Source of the DNA: Aristolochia californica
Taxonomy: Eukaryota; Streptophyta; Magnoliopsida; Piperales; Aristolochiaceae
DNA length: 64,000 nucleotides
Reading direction: 5' to 3'
NCBI GenBank assembly: GCA_029961685.1
Contig: JARWKL010000010.1
Span: 20,448,087-20,512,086 of the forward strand
The position numbers and the translations under genes are program-made. Under the pieces are notes generated by a model that saw nothing but the letters and a program-made list of their open reading frames with translations, searched no databases and was not told where the DNA came from. Numbering within the stretch: the stretch's first letter is position 1; each line of letters starts with the position of its first letter. Shown here in pieces: positions 33,372 to 43,950 of the stretch.

Positions 33372-34355
33372 CAAGATACTCTTGAAGCTTCTTGATCCGA
33401 CCCATGTAGTCTGGATCCTCAATAGACAGTGTCACGACCTTAATATCAGCAACTGGGCCTTCAAACTGAGGACCCGGGTTTCTGTACACATCATCCATCA
33501 ACAGTTTTGTGGCAGTTTGTCTCAGCAATTCGTATGCTGTGCTTTTCAAATCCACCACAGCAGGATGAACAACAGGTTTTCCAATTGAAGTAGCCTTAGG
33601 ACCATGTGACCATCGTTTTACAGTCATCATAGTCGTAATTGGAGCTGCCCCACAACGCCACTTGTTTACTGGATTCTTCAGGTTGGTAACAGTAGCAATA
33701 TATCCATTCAAACCAGCAACTAAAATATGATGAGAAATGTACCCAAGAACATTAGTCACAATCAAATTTTGAGGGCAATGAGCCACAAGCCTGATAGCCG
33801 AAGAAGTGACGGATTGCATTGGATTTCTGTCCCTTATAGGTGCCCTCTTTCAGTCGCTTATTCATGTTAGTCTCCACTAACTGAGCGAGAAGCTTTTCTG
33901 TTTCAATTGGAGACAACTGTGTTGAGTCATCTGATTCAGGGTGAAGAAGCAGCTGTTTCTTGATTAAAGAAGGCAAAAATTCTATCAGTGCAGAAGCCCA
34001 AGGTGACAAACGCGCAGAAATGTCATCAGCAGAAATCCCATCTCTATGCAGGCCATGAATTTCCTGCAAGAGAGCATATACTTCAGGGATACTCTCAATG
34101 AGTCCTTCTGGTAGAAGAACGAAATCATAACCACCTTGATTTTTTTAGGTAGAAAGAATTTCGTCTGTGATTTCAAGGGTTTTCTGTGCAAATAAACCTT
34201 TAGTTCCACCAACAAAACCGAGCAAAGTACTCTTGGGATTGTGAAGCTTAATGGCATCATACAGACCCAAAATGACATTATGTCCCCCTGGAGACTGTCT
34301 ACCACAGAAAACAACTCCCACCCTAACAGGAGGATGTTCCGTTACTATAATAGTT
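33372..34355 (-). pseudogene. Captured PPi-dependent phosphofructokinase alpha-subunit cDNA
   Basis: Intact enzyme: pyrophosphate-fructose-6-phosphate 1-phosphotransferase, cytosolic glycolysis, regulatory alpha subunit. Visible pieces in order are [34 protein letters not shown], a stop, KNQGGYDF joined directly to [18 protein letters not shown] (about 150 residues missing between), [40 protein letters not shown], a frameshift near 33765, [37 protein letters not shown] and [22 protein letters not shown] and [16 protein letters not shown] favour the alpha over the beta subunit. No introns interrupt the pieces, which indicates a spliced source. The fragment is in the element's orientation and follows the ALDH piece without spacer. 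Confidence 0.9.
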
Positions 34356-34359
34356 GGGG

Positions 34360-35026
34360 GAAAAACTGATCAATAGCATCTTCACCCAATTTGCCAAAAC
34401 TTCCCCAACCAACAATTTCTGCCCCTTTCTCTATGGCATCATCCACAAGATTTTGAAGTGTGTCAGCATGCTCTTGCAAACATATTGAGCCCATATCATT
34501 TTTTCCTACCAGTGGTGGACCAACACAAACAGATTTCATAATTTTGACTACTTGAGCCACAAAAGCAGCATAAATGTCTCGATGAACATAAAATCTTTAA
34601 GCACCAGCCCAGTTTTGTCCACTGGATTGTAGAGCAGCTATAACTACAACGTGGGCAACATGAGACACATCAACATCTTCACACACAATGAATGCATCTT
34701 TTCCACCAAGCTCAAGAGTAATAGGTATTGATGTTGCTGCAGCATTCCTCATTATCATTTTTACCTACGCCTGGTGATCCAACAAAAATGATTTTATCAA
34801 CTGAAGCTACTAAAGCTTCTCCTGTTTCTGCAAATCCTGTTATTACATGAACCAAATTATCGGGGGCTCCAACAGCAGCCAAAGTGGCTTGAATGATTCG
34901 AAAATAGAAACAACCAGACCAACTTGCATGTTCAGAACCCTGTATTACAAGACCTTTTTCTGAGAACACAGCTGCTATTACTACATAATAAGGTTGAGTG
35001 AAGGGATAATCAGCATCTAGTATCAC
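34360..35026 (-). pseudogene. ALDH22A1: Captured ALDH22A1-type aldehyde dehydrogenase cDNA
   Basis: Intact enzyme: NAD(P)-dependent oxidation of aldehydes. ALDH22A1 is a plant-specific, membrane-associated family. Visible: [60 protein letters not shown] (needs a frame change), [52 protein letters not shown] and [10 protein letters not shown]. The catalytic Glu region LELGGK is kept. The catalytic Cys motif QNCAGAERF is QNWAGA-stop-RF, so Cys is Trp and Glu is a stop. The N-terminus and C-terminal third are missing. At about 34358 the sequence passes directly into PFP-alpha, making a two-gene chimera. Confidence 0.9.
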
Positions 35027-35640
35027 CTGCTGAGAAGGCTTGCCTCTAAATTTCCACGGGGCAGCAGCGGGAATTTCCTCAGGCGGTAAACTGTCATGCT
35101 TCCGTTAACAAAAAGCAGCGAATGGGTGAAGAGAAATGGTGACGGTCGTCTCCCTATGTAAAAGAGGTAAAGAACTACCCCCAATTACCAGCAGAAAGCG
35201 CACAACAGTAGCTGTTGGAAAGCAAATTTTTTGCCGAAAATTTTCCAGAAGGCGCACACCAGCAGAATGCTCATTACTGAAATCGCCGGGAATTTTTTTT
35301 CCCATCCCCACCATCGAAATTTCGCTGCTGTTGACCGGTATCCCAAAACAGGGGTTGCCTTTCCCCAATTTTTACACACAGTGCTGAGGAATTTGAAAAC
35401 TCACCTGGCATTGATGTCGGTGGGGTGAGGGGCCCTGGTACAAGCTGGATGACAGCCGATTCCTGTGTCTCTGTCCTATTTCCACCACCTTTGTCGCCTA
35501 GAAGAACTACCGTTGGAAGCTTGTCCCGACGGCGAATAGCAGAGGCCTCTGACTGAGATTTGTCGTGGAGCTTCTCGGTTCGGGGGTTGCCATTTTCCCC
35601 GACCTCGGTTTTCACGACGATGGGTTTCAGATCGAGAGTT
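35027..35640 (-). other. Unidentified sequence upstream of the ALDH fragment in gypsy U
   Basis: The part next to the ALDH piece (35027-35100) reads [20 protein letters not shown] then [15 protein letters not shown] in one frame. This is not part of ALDH22A1 as far as can be recalled and may be a third captured piece. Further right are two overlapping open frames on opposite strands. The minus one, EVGENGNPRTEKLHDKSQSE onward (35615-35274), looks gag-like in composition but matches no motif. Confidence 0.35.
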
Positions 35641-35906
35641 CCATGTTCGAATAAATTAGGTTGAACGAAGACCTATGAACCCACATCGGCCTTTTACGAA
35701 GAGGTTTGAGGCTAAACGACTTCGGAATCGGGCTTTTCTGAAGAGCTTCGAGGTCGAACGTCTTCTTCCACAATGGCGACCCTTTGCTCGGACATTTCAA
35801 TTAAAATCCGTCGGATATCATCATGCAGTGCAGAAATTAACTCGGTGCGCCTTGTTGCAAAATAATCAAGTAGTTCGGCAATTCTTTTTGTGCGCCTGCC
35901 GCCCAT
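35641..35906 (-). pseudogene. Gypsy U gag N-terminal remnant
   Basis: The minus-strand frame 35906-35712 reads MGGRRTKRIAELLDYFATRR then TELISALHDDIRRILIEMSE, a charged, coiled-coil-like start near the primer site, which is where gypsy gag begins. It has no counterpart motif beyond that position. Confidence 0.4.
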
Positions 35907-35958
35907 TGATCAGAATGATCCTGATCAGAATGATCCTGGATTATGGCACGCATTTCGT

Positions 35959-35972
35959 CTGCTCTGATACAA
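35959..35972 (-). other. Primer binding site of gypsy U
   Basis: On the minus strand TTTGTATCAGAGCAGACG is a one-base variant of the tRNA-Met type site. It lies at the inner edge of the LTR. Confidence 0.65.
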
Positions 35973-36204
35973 ATTTATAAGGGAGGAGAACCTGATCCTT
36001 TAGTAAATTTTCTGCTTCCCCGTTTCATTCCATGACATCCCTTAAATAGGACTCATGATCCAAGTTTCTAGAGAGAATTATAATTTTGCCCCTCTATATC
36101 ATTTAAAATAAAAATAAACTAAATGGCTACATAGTTAACTCGGTTAGAGAAATTAACTCAGCCACAGTCTCAGACTGACTCGGCTCACTATTGGGTCTAT
36201 CACA
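35973..36204 (-). repeat. 5' LTR of gypsy U, shortened
   Basis: Shares about 230 bases with the right half of 32743-33219, ending GGGTCTATCACA. It lacks the counterpart of 32743 to about 32990. Confidence 0.7.
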
Positions 36205-36209
36205 AGAGA

Positions 36210-36757
36210 TGAATTTCTGATCGCAAGAGTGCGTCCTTCTCAGTGCCGAAGAGATCAGGAGATCAGGAACATTCTTCGGCTTCCTCTCGGTCGAACACTG
36301 CTTCCTCTCTGTTGGTTTCCTTCCGTAACAGGAATGCCAACAAAAAACTTCCATAACTGATGCAGAGTAGCCTAGCCTTCGATCTCTAAGCTAGTGATGA
36401 AGATGAACGGAGGAGAAAAAAATGCAGTTCCAACGTGGATTTTCAAAGACGTAGGAGATCAATCAGCAACGTATTTTCCAAAATATGCGGAGAAGATATA
36501 TCCCAGAGATCAGTAAATCTTCCAGAAAATAGAATAGTGGTAATATTTTGGGATCATCTATGCTAGAATAAATTCTTTCTTTGAACAAAGATAGGGTAGC
36601 GGCATAAGAAAACTAACTCTATCGGAGCAGGTCTACTAGCCGAAGAGAGAAAAACTACAAACTAAGCAATAATATTAGCAAAAGAAAAAAAATTAATGGG
36701 TTTTGTACCCTGAAAAACCATAGATGTGAGTCCTAAAAATTAAAAGCTATTATACCA
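36210..36757 (-). other. Leader of array element J, no gene seen
   Basis: It starts with the right copy of the interrupted leader (CGCAAGAGTGCGTCCTTCTC, CGGTCGAACACTGCTTCCTC). Near 36700-36757 it matches the leader beside LTR 4: ACCATAGATGTGAGTCCTAA and then a degraded primer site, TATTATACCATG. No coding frame is recognisable. Confidence 0.55.
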
Positions 36758-37046
36758 TGTTGATTTTGAGGACTCCATGAATTTAGGTCATGGAAAAAAA
36801 GGAGCGAAACCCATTAACTTAATTACATCAATGTTATCTCTATAAGATGACTTTTTATTTACTATCTTGTAATCATTGTATGTGAGCCTATGAGCTTTCT
36901 CCTTGATCAATGGGCCTTGAGCCTGTCTTCTATATCTCTTGGATGCATGGGTCTTCCTTGTTTATATGGGTTTGGGCTCATCTTCTAATACACTTGAATA
37001 TGTGAGCCTTCCTTGGTCGTGTGGGCTTGGGCCCTATCTTCCAATA
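36758..37046 (-). repeat. Array LTR 3
   Basis: TGTTGATTTTGAGGACTCC to CTATCTTCCAATA. It has an internal deletion compared with LTRs 1 and 2, at a place different from that in LTR 4. Confidence 0.8.
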
Positions 37047-37759
37047 CTCTATGACGCAAAAGTGGCGCTTATTGTCTTCTATAGCCTAGAACTAGAGAGC
37101 ATGGACTAGAATGTTTCAAGATGCTGGCTTTCGCACAGAGTGGAGAGATGTCAGAAGGACACTGGTTCTGGATGTCATGGAGAGAATGTTTCTAGATACT
37201 AGCTTCCGCACAGAGTGGATGAAGGCAAGTTGAGACCAAGATAAGGAAAATGGTTCTCGCGCGATCCAACGTCGTTTCGAACAGTACAACTATCGATGCT
37301 CCAAATGACAATCATCGTGAAAAAAAGTGCTAAAACATGGTGGGGAAGCTCTTTTTCTGACGGCCTGTTACCGGAACCGTGTAGAATCCTTTCTCCGACA
37401 TCATGATTTAGAAGAGGATTCTGTCAAAGGAGAATGTCGGAGCACAAGATCCAAACGAAGCGATAACTAATCGAATATGCCCTCTCTTTTAGCTCCTCTT
37501 GGTAAAAGAAACAAACCTTGAAGATCTTTGTCAATCGGCAGTGACAAACGAAGAGAATAACAAAAATAATAGTATAATAGTAGGAAATAAAAAAAAAAGA
37601 ATTCCAATGAGCATGGTCTCATGGAGAGAGTAGAAGCAGAAAAACATACAATTAAAAAAAAATTAAAAACTAATATCTAGTAACTATGAAAAAAACCCAA
37701 CGGGGAATGAGATATGAAAAACCATAGTTGGAGTCCTTAAAATGAAAGCTCTGATACCA
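37047..37759 (-). other. Third array interior, leader only
   Basis: About 710 bases with no gag or pol. CAGAGTGGAGAGATG and CAGAGTGGATGAAGG mark a two-fold repeat (TCTAGATACTAGCTTCCGC, TTCAAGATGCTGGCTTTCGC). The right end has the leader and a perfect primer site. No polypurine tract follows LTR 3 on its right, so this interior is 3'-truncated. Confidence 0.55.
37748..37759 (-). other. Primer binding site at the array 5' end
   Basis: Minus strand TGGTATCAGAGC directly adjoins LTR 4. Confidence 0.88.
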
Positions 37760-38050
37760 TGTTGATTTTCAGGATTCCATGAATTTAGCTCATGGAGAAA
37801 AAGAGAAAGAAACCCATTGAGAGAAAACTGGAGGAATAAGGGTTATCAGATGGCTCTTTATTTACCATCCTACCATCATTGTATGTGGCCCTATGGGCCT
37901 TCTCCTTGATATGTGGGCCCTTGAGCCCATCTTCTATATCTCTTGGTTCTATGGGTCTTCCTTGGTCTAATGGGTTTGGGCCTATCTTCTTATACACTTT
38001 AATATGTGAGCCTTCCTTGGTCATGTGGGCTTGGGCCTTGTCTTCCAACT
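37760..38050 (-). repeat. Array LTR 4 (5' LTR of the array)
   Basis: TGTTGATTTTCAGGATTCC to TTGTCTTCCAACT. The terminal CA is CT. The duplicated GTTGA follows at 38051-38055. Confidence 0.8.
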
Positions 38051-38055
38051 GTTGA

Positions 38056-38773
38056 TTACTTTTAAATTTCATATTTTATATTTTTTTAAGTATATTTTTT
38101 CATTAATTATGTAATGATCCCGGTTGCACAGGCAGAATTGTAAATTTATGCCCTAAAACTCTAATGAAGTCAAACCCTATTTCGAGGGTGGAGAAATAGA
38201 GAAAAGGTAAGCATTGAATTAGGTTAAACAGGGTTTGGAGTTCTCCTTGACGAGCTTCAGATATAGTTCCTTCTTGAATTTGGGTTTATTCTTTCTCTTT
38301 TGAATTCTGGTTTGCATTGATCTTACCGAAGCCAGGGGGAAGGGATTGAATTACTGTTTCCAAGTTCAATTAGAGGATGTAGCCTCTCCTACGATCACAA
38401 CAGAAAGAGGGCTTCCTCAATCCCCAAACCGAGCAACAACATCTAAAAGAGGTATCTTTTTCCTCTAATAGAGCAAGACAGGATTTGGACTCCTAATCCC
38501 TCCTACTTGAACAATAACAACCTTCCAAGAGGATCCCTACCCTCTTAGCCGTGAGAAACAAAATGGTTGAACCCCTTCCTGGCCGAGAATAGCAAGGAAT
38601 CTCATCCGTTTCCCGAGAAGTTCAAGAAAAGGAAACTCCTTTTCAATCTTACCAGGAATAGCTAAGAAAAGGAAGCTCCTTTTCATCCTTACCGAGAGCA
38701 ACAACTCTATTACAGTGTTGGATTCAAAAAATCCTATGCCGAGTTACTCGATCCATGGCTAGGGACCATAACA
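38056..38773 (+). repeat. Remainder of gypsy K 5' LTR
   Basis: It continues from 29469 and ends CGATCCATGGCTAGGGACCA then TAACA, directly before the primer site. It includes CAAACCCTATTTCGAGGG and GGGTTTGGAGTTCTCCTTGA, also seen in the 3' LTR. Confidence 0.8.
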
Positions 38774-38792
38774 ACTTGGTATTAGAGTAGGG
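38774..38792 (+). other. Primer binding site of gypsy K
   Basis: ACTTGGTATTAGAGTAGGG follows the LTR and contains TGGTATTAGAG, a variant of the tRNA-Met type site. Confidence 0.75.
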
Positions 38793-38811
38793 TAACACGG
38801 GGGAGCCCAAC

Positions 38812-39930
38812 AATGGTGAGTTAAAAGAGTTGATGATCAGAGGGCAGCATGCACAGGAAGAAAAACTAGCAGAGAATGAAACTAAGTTTGCCATAATCAT
38901 GGAGAAGTTGGAACAAATTCCAAATATTAATCTCCAGATTGATAGACTTTCTGGAATGATGGAAAATATTACAGTTGGAAGAAATTCAACCTCAGAGCAA
39001 AGAGAAGGACAACTCTTTCAATAGAGGGGGAGACCGGTTTACAGGGCGCACTGCCTTTCCTGGCTAGACGGTAAATTTCAACCAAGGAGGAGGCACCGTA
39101 CCAAGGTATACAAAACTTGACTTCCCTACTTTTAATGGGTCAGATGACCCCTTGATTTGGTTTCATAGGTGCAAAATTATTTTTACCCATTAGAGAACAT
39201 AAAAAATTGATAAGGTGGGATTGGCCGCCTTCCACATGCTTGATGAGGCACAACTCTGGTTTCATCAAGTAGAGTTGGATAGATTGGTACTGGATTGGGA
39301 AGAGTTCAAGGAGTTATGCACCATCCGATTTGGTCCTCCAAACCACAGTAACCCCTTGGGGGATTTGGTGTTGTTACGACAAACTGGCACGGTGGAACTA
39401 TATCAAAAACAGTTCCAAGAAAAATTGGCACGAGCTAGTCTGATGGATCGAGTAGACCAGCAGGTCAATTTATTTATGGCAGGCCTTACCAAGGCATTAA
39501 GGTTAGAGGTGGAGCTCCATGCACCTACTGACTTAGCTCGAACAATGAATCTAGCTCGCTCACTGGAACTTCGACAAAAAGTTCAAAATAGGAGACCAAC
39601 ATCGCAAGGGGACCGAAACACTTCCAATAGTTGACAAGGGAGGTGAAACACTAACCCTCAATTAGCTTCTCCAGCAGGGCAACATGTCAGAAATCATCCC
39701 AGTATTACTCTTGCAACGGATACACGGCCCATCAACCCGCCCGCCCAGTTTATTCAAAAATTAACTAGTGGGGAGATGGATGAGTGCAGGGCAAAGAACT
39801 TATGTTACAATTGTGATGGAACATACAGGGCAAGCCATCAGTGTAAAAGGTTTTTCTGGTTAGAGGTCGATGAAATCACATAACCACTACAACTTGATGA
39901 TCATATTGAGGAGGATCCACCAGAAATCTC
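38812..39930 (+). pseudogene. Gypsy K gag
   Basis: The N-terminal part is coiled-coil-like (HAQEEKLAENETKFAIIMEK, LEQIPNINLQIDRLSGMME). After a stop the body reads VGLAAFHMLDEAQLWFHQVE, IRFGPPNHSNPLGDLVLLRQ, LYQKQFQEKLARASLMDRVD and QQVNLFMAGLTKALRLEVEL. Stops interrupt near 39635 and 39645. A knuckle-like motif LCYNCDGTYRASHQCKRFFW is encoded near 39800-39860. Several stops rule out a continuous product. Confidence 0.88.
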
Positions 39931-39931
39931 T

Positions 39932-40204
39932 TTGCATGCCATTACAGGACAGAAATCTGCCAAAACTATGCAAGTTCGCACTCGAGTGATGGACCAGGAC
40001 CTTGTCAGCCTAGTAGATTTGAGAAGTACACATAATTTTCTCAGTTGGACTGTTGTTCAACACCTTCAACTACAAATACTTCCACACTCAACAACAACAA
40101 TTTTGGTTGCCAATGGAAAAAAAAAAGTTAAATTCTCAATCGATACCACTTTCTTTCATTCAGAATTTTTTATCATACCTCTAGCTGGGTTCGATATGGT
40201 ATAG
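39932..40204 (+). pseudogene. Gypsy K aspartic protease, active site lost
   Basis: The frame reads MHAITGQKSAKTMQVRTRVM then LVSLVDLRSTHNFLSW. The usual LVDSGSTHNF has become LVDLRSTHNF, with Ser-Gly replaced by Leu-Arg, so catalysis is lost. It continues FIIPLAGFDMV to a TAG at 40202-40204, and after it GIKWLQTLGPILWDFTALTM. Confidence 0.88.
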
Positions 40205-40217
40205 GGTATTAAATGGT

Positions 40218-41033
40218 TGCAAACATTAGGCCCTATTTTATGGGATTTTACTGCTTTAACTATGAGTTATGAAATGGGCGGACAACAATTCTTATTACAG
40301 GGCCGTCATGTGGACAAGCCACATCACATTCATACGATTCACTCACAAGACAATCCGGACAGCAATATAGAACATCTCCTGGATGAATTCTCGGACTTGT
40401 TCCAAGAGCCCTCTGGGCTGCCTCCCTTGAGGCACTGTGACCATAGGATATGTTTAAAACAGAGATCAAAAGTGGTGTTCGTTCAACCTTATCGGTACCC
40501 ACATCTTCAGAAAGATTAAATTGAAAGGTAGTGCCAAGCAATGCTACAACAAGGCCTTATTCGTAGCAGTCATTCACCATTTTCGTCACCAATTCTCCTC
40601 GTTAAAAAACTTGATGGTACATGGCTGTAAACAGTAGGCCCTATTTTATGGGATTTTACTGCTTTAACTATGAGTTTTGAAACGGGCGGACAACAATTCT
40701 TATTACAGGGTCGTCATGTGGACAAGCCACATCACATTCATATGATTCACTCACAAGACAATCCGGACAGCAATATAAAACATCTCCTGGATGAATTCTT
40801 GGACTTGTTCCAAGAGCCCTCTGGGCTGCCTCCCTTGAGGCACTGTGACCATTGGATATGTTTAAAACAGAGATTAGAAGTGGTGTTCGTTCTACCTTAT
40901 CGGTACCCACATCTTTAGAAAGATGAAATTGAAAGGCAGTGCCAAGCAATGCTACAACAAGGCCTTATTCGTAGTAGTCATTCACCATTTTTGTCACTAG
41001 TTCTCCTCATTAAAAAACATGATGGTACATGGC
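40218..41033 (+). repeat. 408-bp tandem duplication in gypsy K
   Basis: Copies at about 40218-40625 and 40626-41033, offset 408 bases. Both carry GGCCCTATTTTATGGGATTT, GACAATCCGGACAGCAATAT and CTCTGGGCTGCCTCCCTTGA. The unit covers the protease end and RT start, which doubles this stretch of the polyprotein. A few differences have built up between the copies. Confidence 0.9.
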
Positions 41034-42110
41034 GATTTTGTGTCGATTATTTGCATTTGAATGCCCAAAATGTTAAAGATAAGTTCCCTATTCATGTGGT
41101 GGAGTTGTTAGATGAATTGCACGGGTCTTATATATTCACCAAATTGGACTTGTGCTCTGGATATCATCAGGTTCGTATGCATCTAGAAGACATCAAGAAA
41201 ATTGATTTTTGCACTCATCATGGTCACTTTGAATTTGTCGTCATGCCATTTGGGTTATCCAACGCCCCATCCACATGCCAGGTGTTTATGAACGAGGTAT
41301 TCCACAACTATTTTCACAAATTTGTACTTGTTTTCTTTGATGACATACTCATTTACAACTAGTTTGGACATCAACATTTAGAGAATTTAAGATTGGTATT
41401 TGAACTGTTACGTGCCCATCAATTATATATAAATAAATCAAAATGCTCATTTGCGACATCACATGTGGCCTATCTCGGCCAAATTATTTCCCATGATGGC
41501 ATAGTAGTTGATTCAGAGAAAATTCAGGTTGTTGCCGATTGACCTCATCCTATGTATACCTCTGATTTGAGAGGGTTTTTGGGATTGGCAGAATATTACA
41601 GAAAATTTATCAAAAATTATAGACCGATAGTAGCAACATTGACAAATCTCGTCAAGAAAAAATCCTTTATTTGGAATGATCAGGCCGCACAGTCCTTCTT
41701 CGATCTCAAATTAGCTCTGGCATCCACACCAGTTCTGTAACTTCCCAAATTTAAACAGTTATTTGAGGTTGAGTGTGATGCATCAGGTGGGGGCATTGGG
41801 GCCATTCTACAACAGCACTTTCACCTTATTACATATTTCAGTCGACAGTTGGTAGGACGACATCACAAATTGCCTGCATATGAATGAGAGTTAATCAGGT
41901 TGGCCAAAGTTGTACAACATTGGTGCCCGTACTTATGGGGTCGTGCATTTCTTATTTGTACTGATCATTACAGCCTCAAATATTTGCTAGAGCAACGCCT
42001 CACGACTTCTCCTCAACAACACTAGATAAGTAAATTGATGGGATTCGACTTTACAGTGGAATACCACGCAGGCAGGTTAAACAAGGTGGTCAATGCCTTG
42101 TCACGATGAT
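40860..42110 (+). pseudogene. Gypsy K reverse transcriptase and RNase H
   Basis: RT reads [77 protein letters not shown] and FVLVFFDDILIYN, with the FFDD catalytic pair intact. The frame then meets a stop and goes on to AYLGQIISHDGIVVD, GFLGLAEYYRKFIKNYRPI and the RNase H sequence VECDASGGGIGAILQQHFHL, ITYFSRQLVGRHHKLPAYE. The usual His-Glu-Arg-Glu of RNase H is followed by a stop. Confidence 0.9.
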
Positions 42111-42189
42111 TGGAGATGATGTGGTATCGGGTTTCATCACGGGTTGATGTGGTTCGTATCAGGAGACCCTGCCACTCTTATATGCTATT

Positions 42190-43531
42190 AGCCAGCCTCA
42201 TTTTCTTCTTTTAGACTTGGTCAAGGAGGAAAATGCCAACAATCCGATTCTTCTTGATATGAACAAGAAAATTACAGAGGGGGCCATGGACTCTAGATGG
42301 ACCATTCAGGACTCTCTTATTTATTACAATTCGCTATTATATATCCTACACACTTCAGATTTGGTTTCTGCCATCATCTCTGCATACCATGACAACACTC
42401 ACGAAGGCTTACAGAAAACATTGCATCACATTTGAACGGATTTCTATTGGCAGGCTATGAAGACCTCCATTGCAGCATATGTAACATCATGTCCGGTGTG
42501 TCAACGTAAGTCTCGTGGGTCTTTTCCTGCCTTTGGCACTTCCTACATAGGTATGGGCCGATATTTCTATGGATCGGTTCTCCAAGTATGCTCACTTTGT
42601 TCCCATGGCTCACCCATTTACAACATCCAGAGTGGCGCAGATATTTCTCAAGCATATTGTTCGTTTACATGGTATTCCAGAATCGATTATCCGTGACTGT
42701 GATGCAGCCTTTACCAGCACTTTTTGGCATGAACTGTTTCATCTATGTGGCACCAAGTTGAAGTTCTCATCATCATATCATCCTCAAACAGACGACCAAA
42801 CAAAGGTAGTTAACCGCACGGTGGAAATGTATCTCTGATGTCTAGTGGGCGATCGTCCTAAAAACTAGGTCCAATGGCTACCGTACGTGGAATATTTTTA
42901 CAACACTTCCTTCCAAACTGTTTTACACTCTACTTCCTTTAGCGTTCTATATGGTAGAGATCCTTCTAGGCTTCTCTCGTATACTCTGGGCTCCACCCGC
43001 GTGGAATCTATTGATCAAGCACTCATTGAACAGGACCAGGTGCTACATAATATTTTGGATCGCTTCCTCAAAGTACAAGTTCATATGAAGGACTTCTATG
43101 ACAAGGGACACAGAGATATCACATACAAGGAAGTTGACTATGTCTGGTTACGACTCCATCCTTACCGTCAACACTCACTATTCCCCAAATTACTTTGGGC
43201 CTTTCTCTACTATTCTGCGAATCATGCCAGTCACCTATCAATTGTAAATACCCGCAACAACTAAACTTCATGATGTGTTCCATGTTTCCTTACTTAAGAC
43301 CTTTAAGGGTCCACTTCCTTCGGCAATCTCGTCCGTTCCTCCGGTGGACAGTGGACAAGTTATTCTTACTCCAGCTAGGGTATTGTGTGGCCGTCATATT
43401 AATGACCAATGGGAGATTCTAGTACATTGGAAGGAGATCGAGAAAGAAGATGCTACATGGGAGCAGCTGGCCAACTTTATCCATCTTACGAGCTTGAGGA
43501 CAAGCTCTTTCTCCAGGGGAGGGGGGACTCA
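42190..43531 (+). pseudogene. Gypsy K integrase and chromodomain
   Basis: The HHCC region reads YHDNTHEGLQKTLHHI, a stop, then MKTSIAAYVTSCPVCQRKSR. About 120 bases linking finger to core are missing. The core has DRFSKYAHFVPMAHPFTTSR, IRDCDAAFTSTFWHELFHLC and FSSSYHPQTDDQTKVVNRTV. The later part has MEYFYNTSFQTVLHSTSFSV and LYGRDPSRLLSYTLGSTRVE. The C-terminus has ILVHWKEIEKEDATWEQLAN and LRTSSFSRGG at the polypurine tract. Multiple stops and frameshifts are present. Confidence 0.9.
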
Positions 43532-43950
43532 CTGAATTAATTACTTTTAAATTTTACATTTTATATTGCTGTAAGTATTTTTTTTCAATAATTATGTAAT
43601 GATCCAGGTTGCAGGGACAAAATTGTAAATTTATGCCCTAAAACTCTAATGACATCAAACCCTATTTAGAGGGTAGAGAAATAGAGAAAATACAAACATT
43701 GAATTAGGTTAAACAGGGTTTGGAGTTCTCCTTGATGAGCTCTAGGGTTTGGAGGTCTCCTTGATGAGCTCTAGGTATAGTTCTCTCTTGAATTTGGGTT
43801 TATTCTTTCTCTTTTGAATTCTGGTTTGCATTGATATTACAGAAGCCAAGGGGAAGGGATTGAATTACTGTTTCTGAGTTCAATTAGAGGCTGTAGACTC
43901 TCCTAAGTTCACAACAGCAAGAGGGAGTTGTTCTCCTTCATTATGAGCAA
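43532..43950 (+). repeat. Gypsy K 3' LTR, truncated at both ends
   Basis: The match to the K 5' LTR starts at GGACTCACTGAATTAATTAC, so the first roughly 55 bases are missing right after the polypurine tract GGGGAGGGG. It stops near ATTATGAGCAAGAAATTG. Here K is joined to foreign sequence, and no TSD is recoverable. Confidence 0.75.

Larger units (their letters stand above)
32743..36204 (-). mobile_element. Gypsy element U carrying an ALDH22A1/PFP-alpha chimera
   Basis: LTR-type ends are flanked by AGAGA at 32738-32742 and 36205-36209. The order on the minus strand is 5' LTR (36204-35973), primer site (35972-35959), short gag-like N-terminus, unknown sequence, ALDH22A1 fragment, PFP-alpha fragment, terminal pol codons (33330-33220) and 3' LTR (33219-32743). 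Protease, RT, RNase H and integrase are absent. The TG start of the 3' LTR is mutated to TA and the 5' LTR is about half length. Confidence 0.75.
29470..38050 (-). mobile_element. Multi-LTR LARD array (I/J) inserted in the gypsy K LTR
   Basis: Four LTRs of one family lie in the same orientation: 29470-29887, 31359-31762, 36758-37046 and 37760-38050. Three interiors separate them. The outer edges are flanked by GTTAA (29465-29469) and GTTGA (38051-38055), a 5-bp duplication with one change. The primer site next to the rightmost LTR is perfect, and that next to 36758 is degenerate. The middle interior contains gypsy U. A single TSD for several LTRs suggests that the array inserted as one unit or grew afterwards by unequal recombination. 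Confidence 0.75.

Noticed and set aside
33286..35026. Genuine host ALDH or PFP genes in the window
   Set aside because: Both are truncated, intronless, frameshifted, joined to each other and enclosed by gypsy LTRs with a TSD.
35136..35430. Protein genes on either strand left of the gypsy U gag remnant
   Set aside because: Several overlapping frames of similar length exist on both strands with no motif; none can be preferred.
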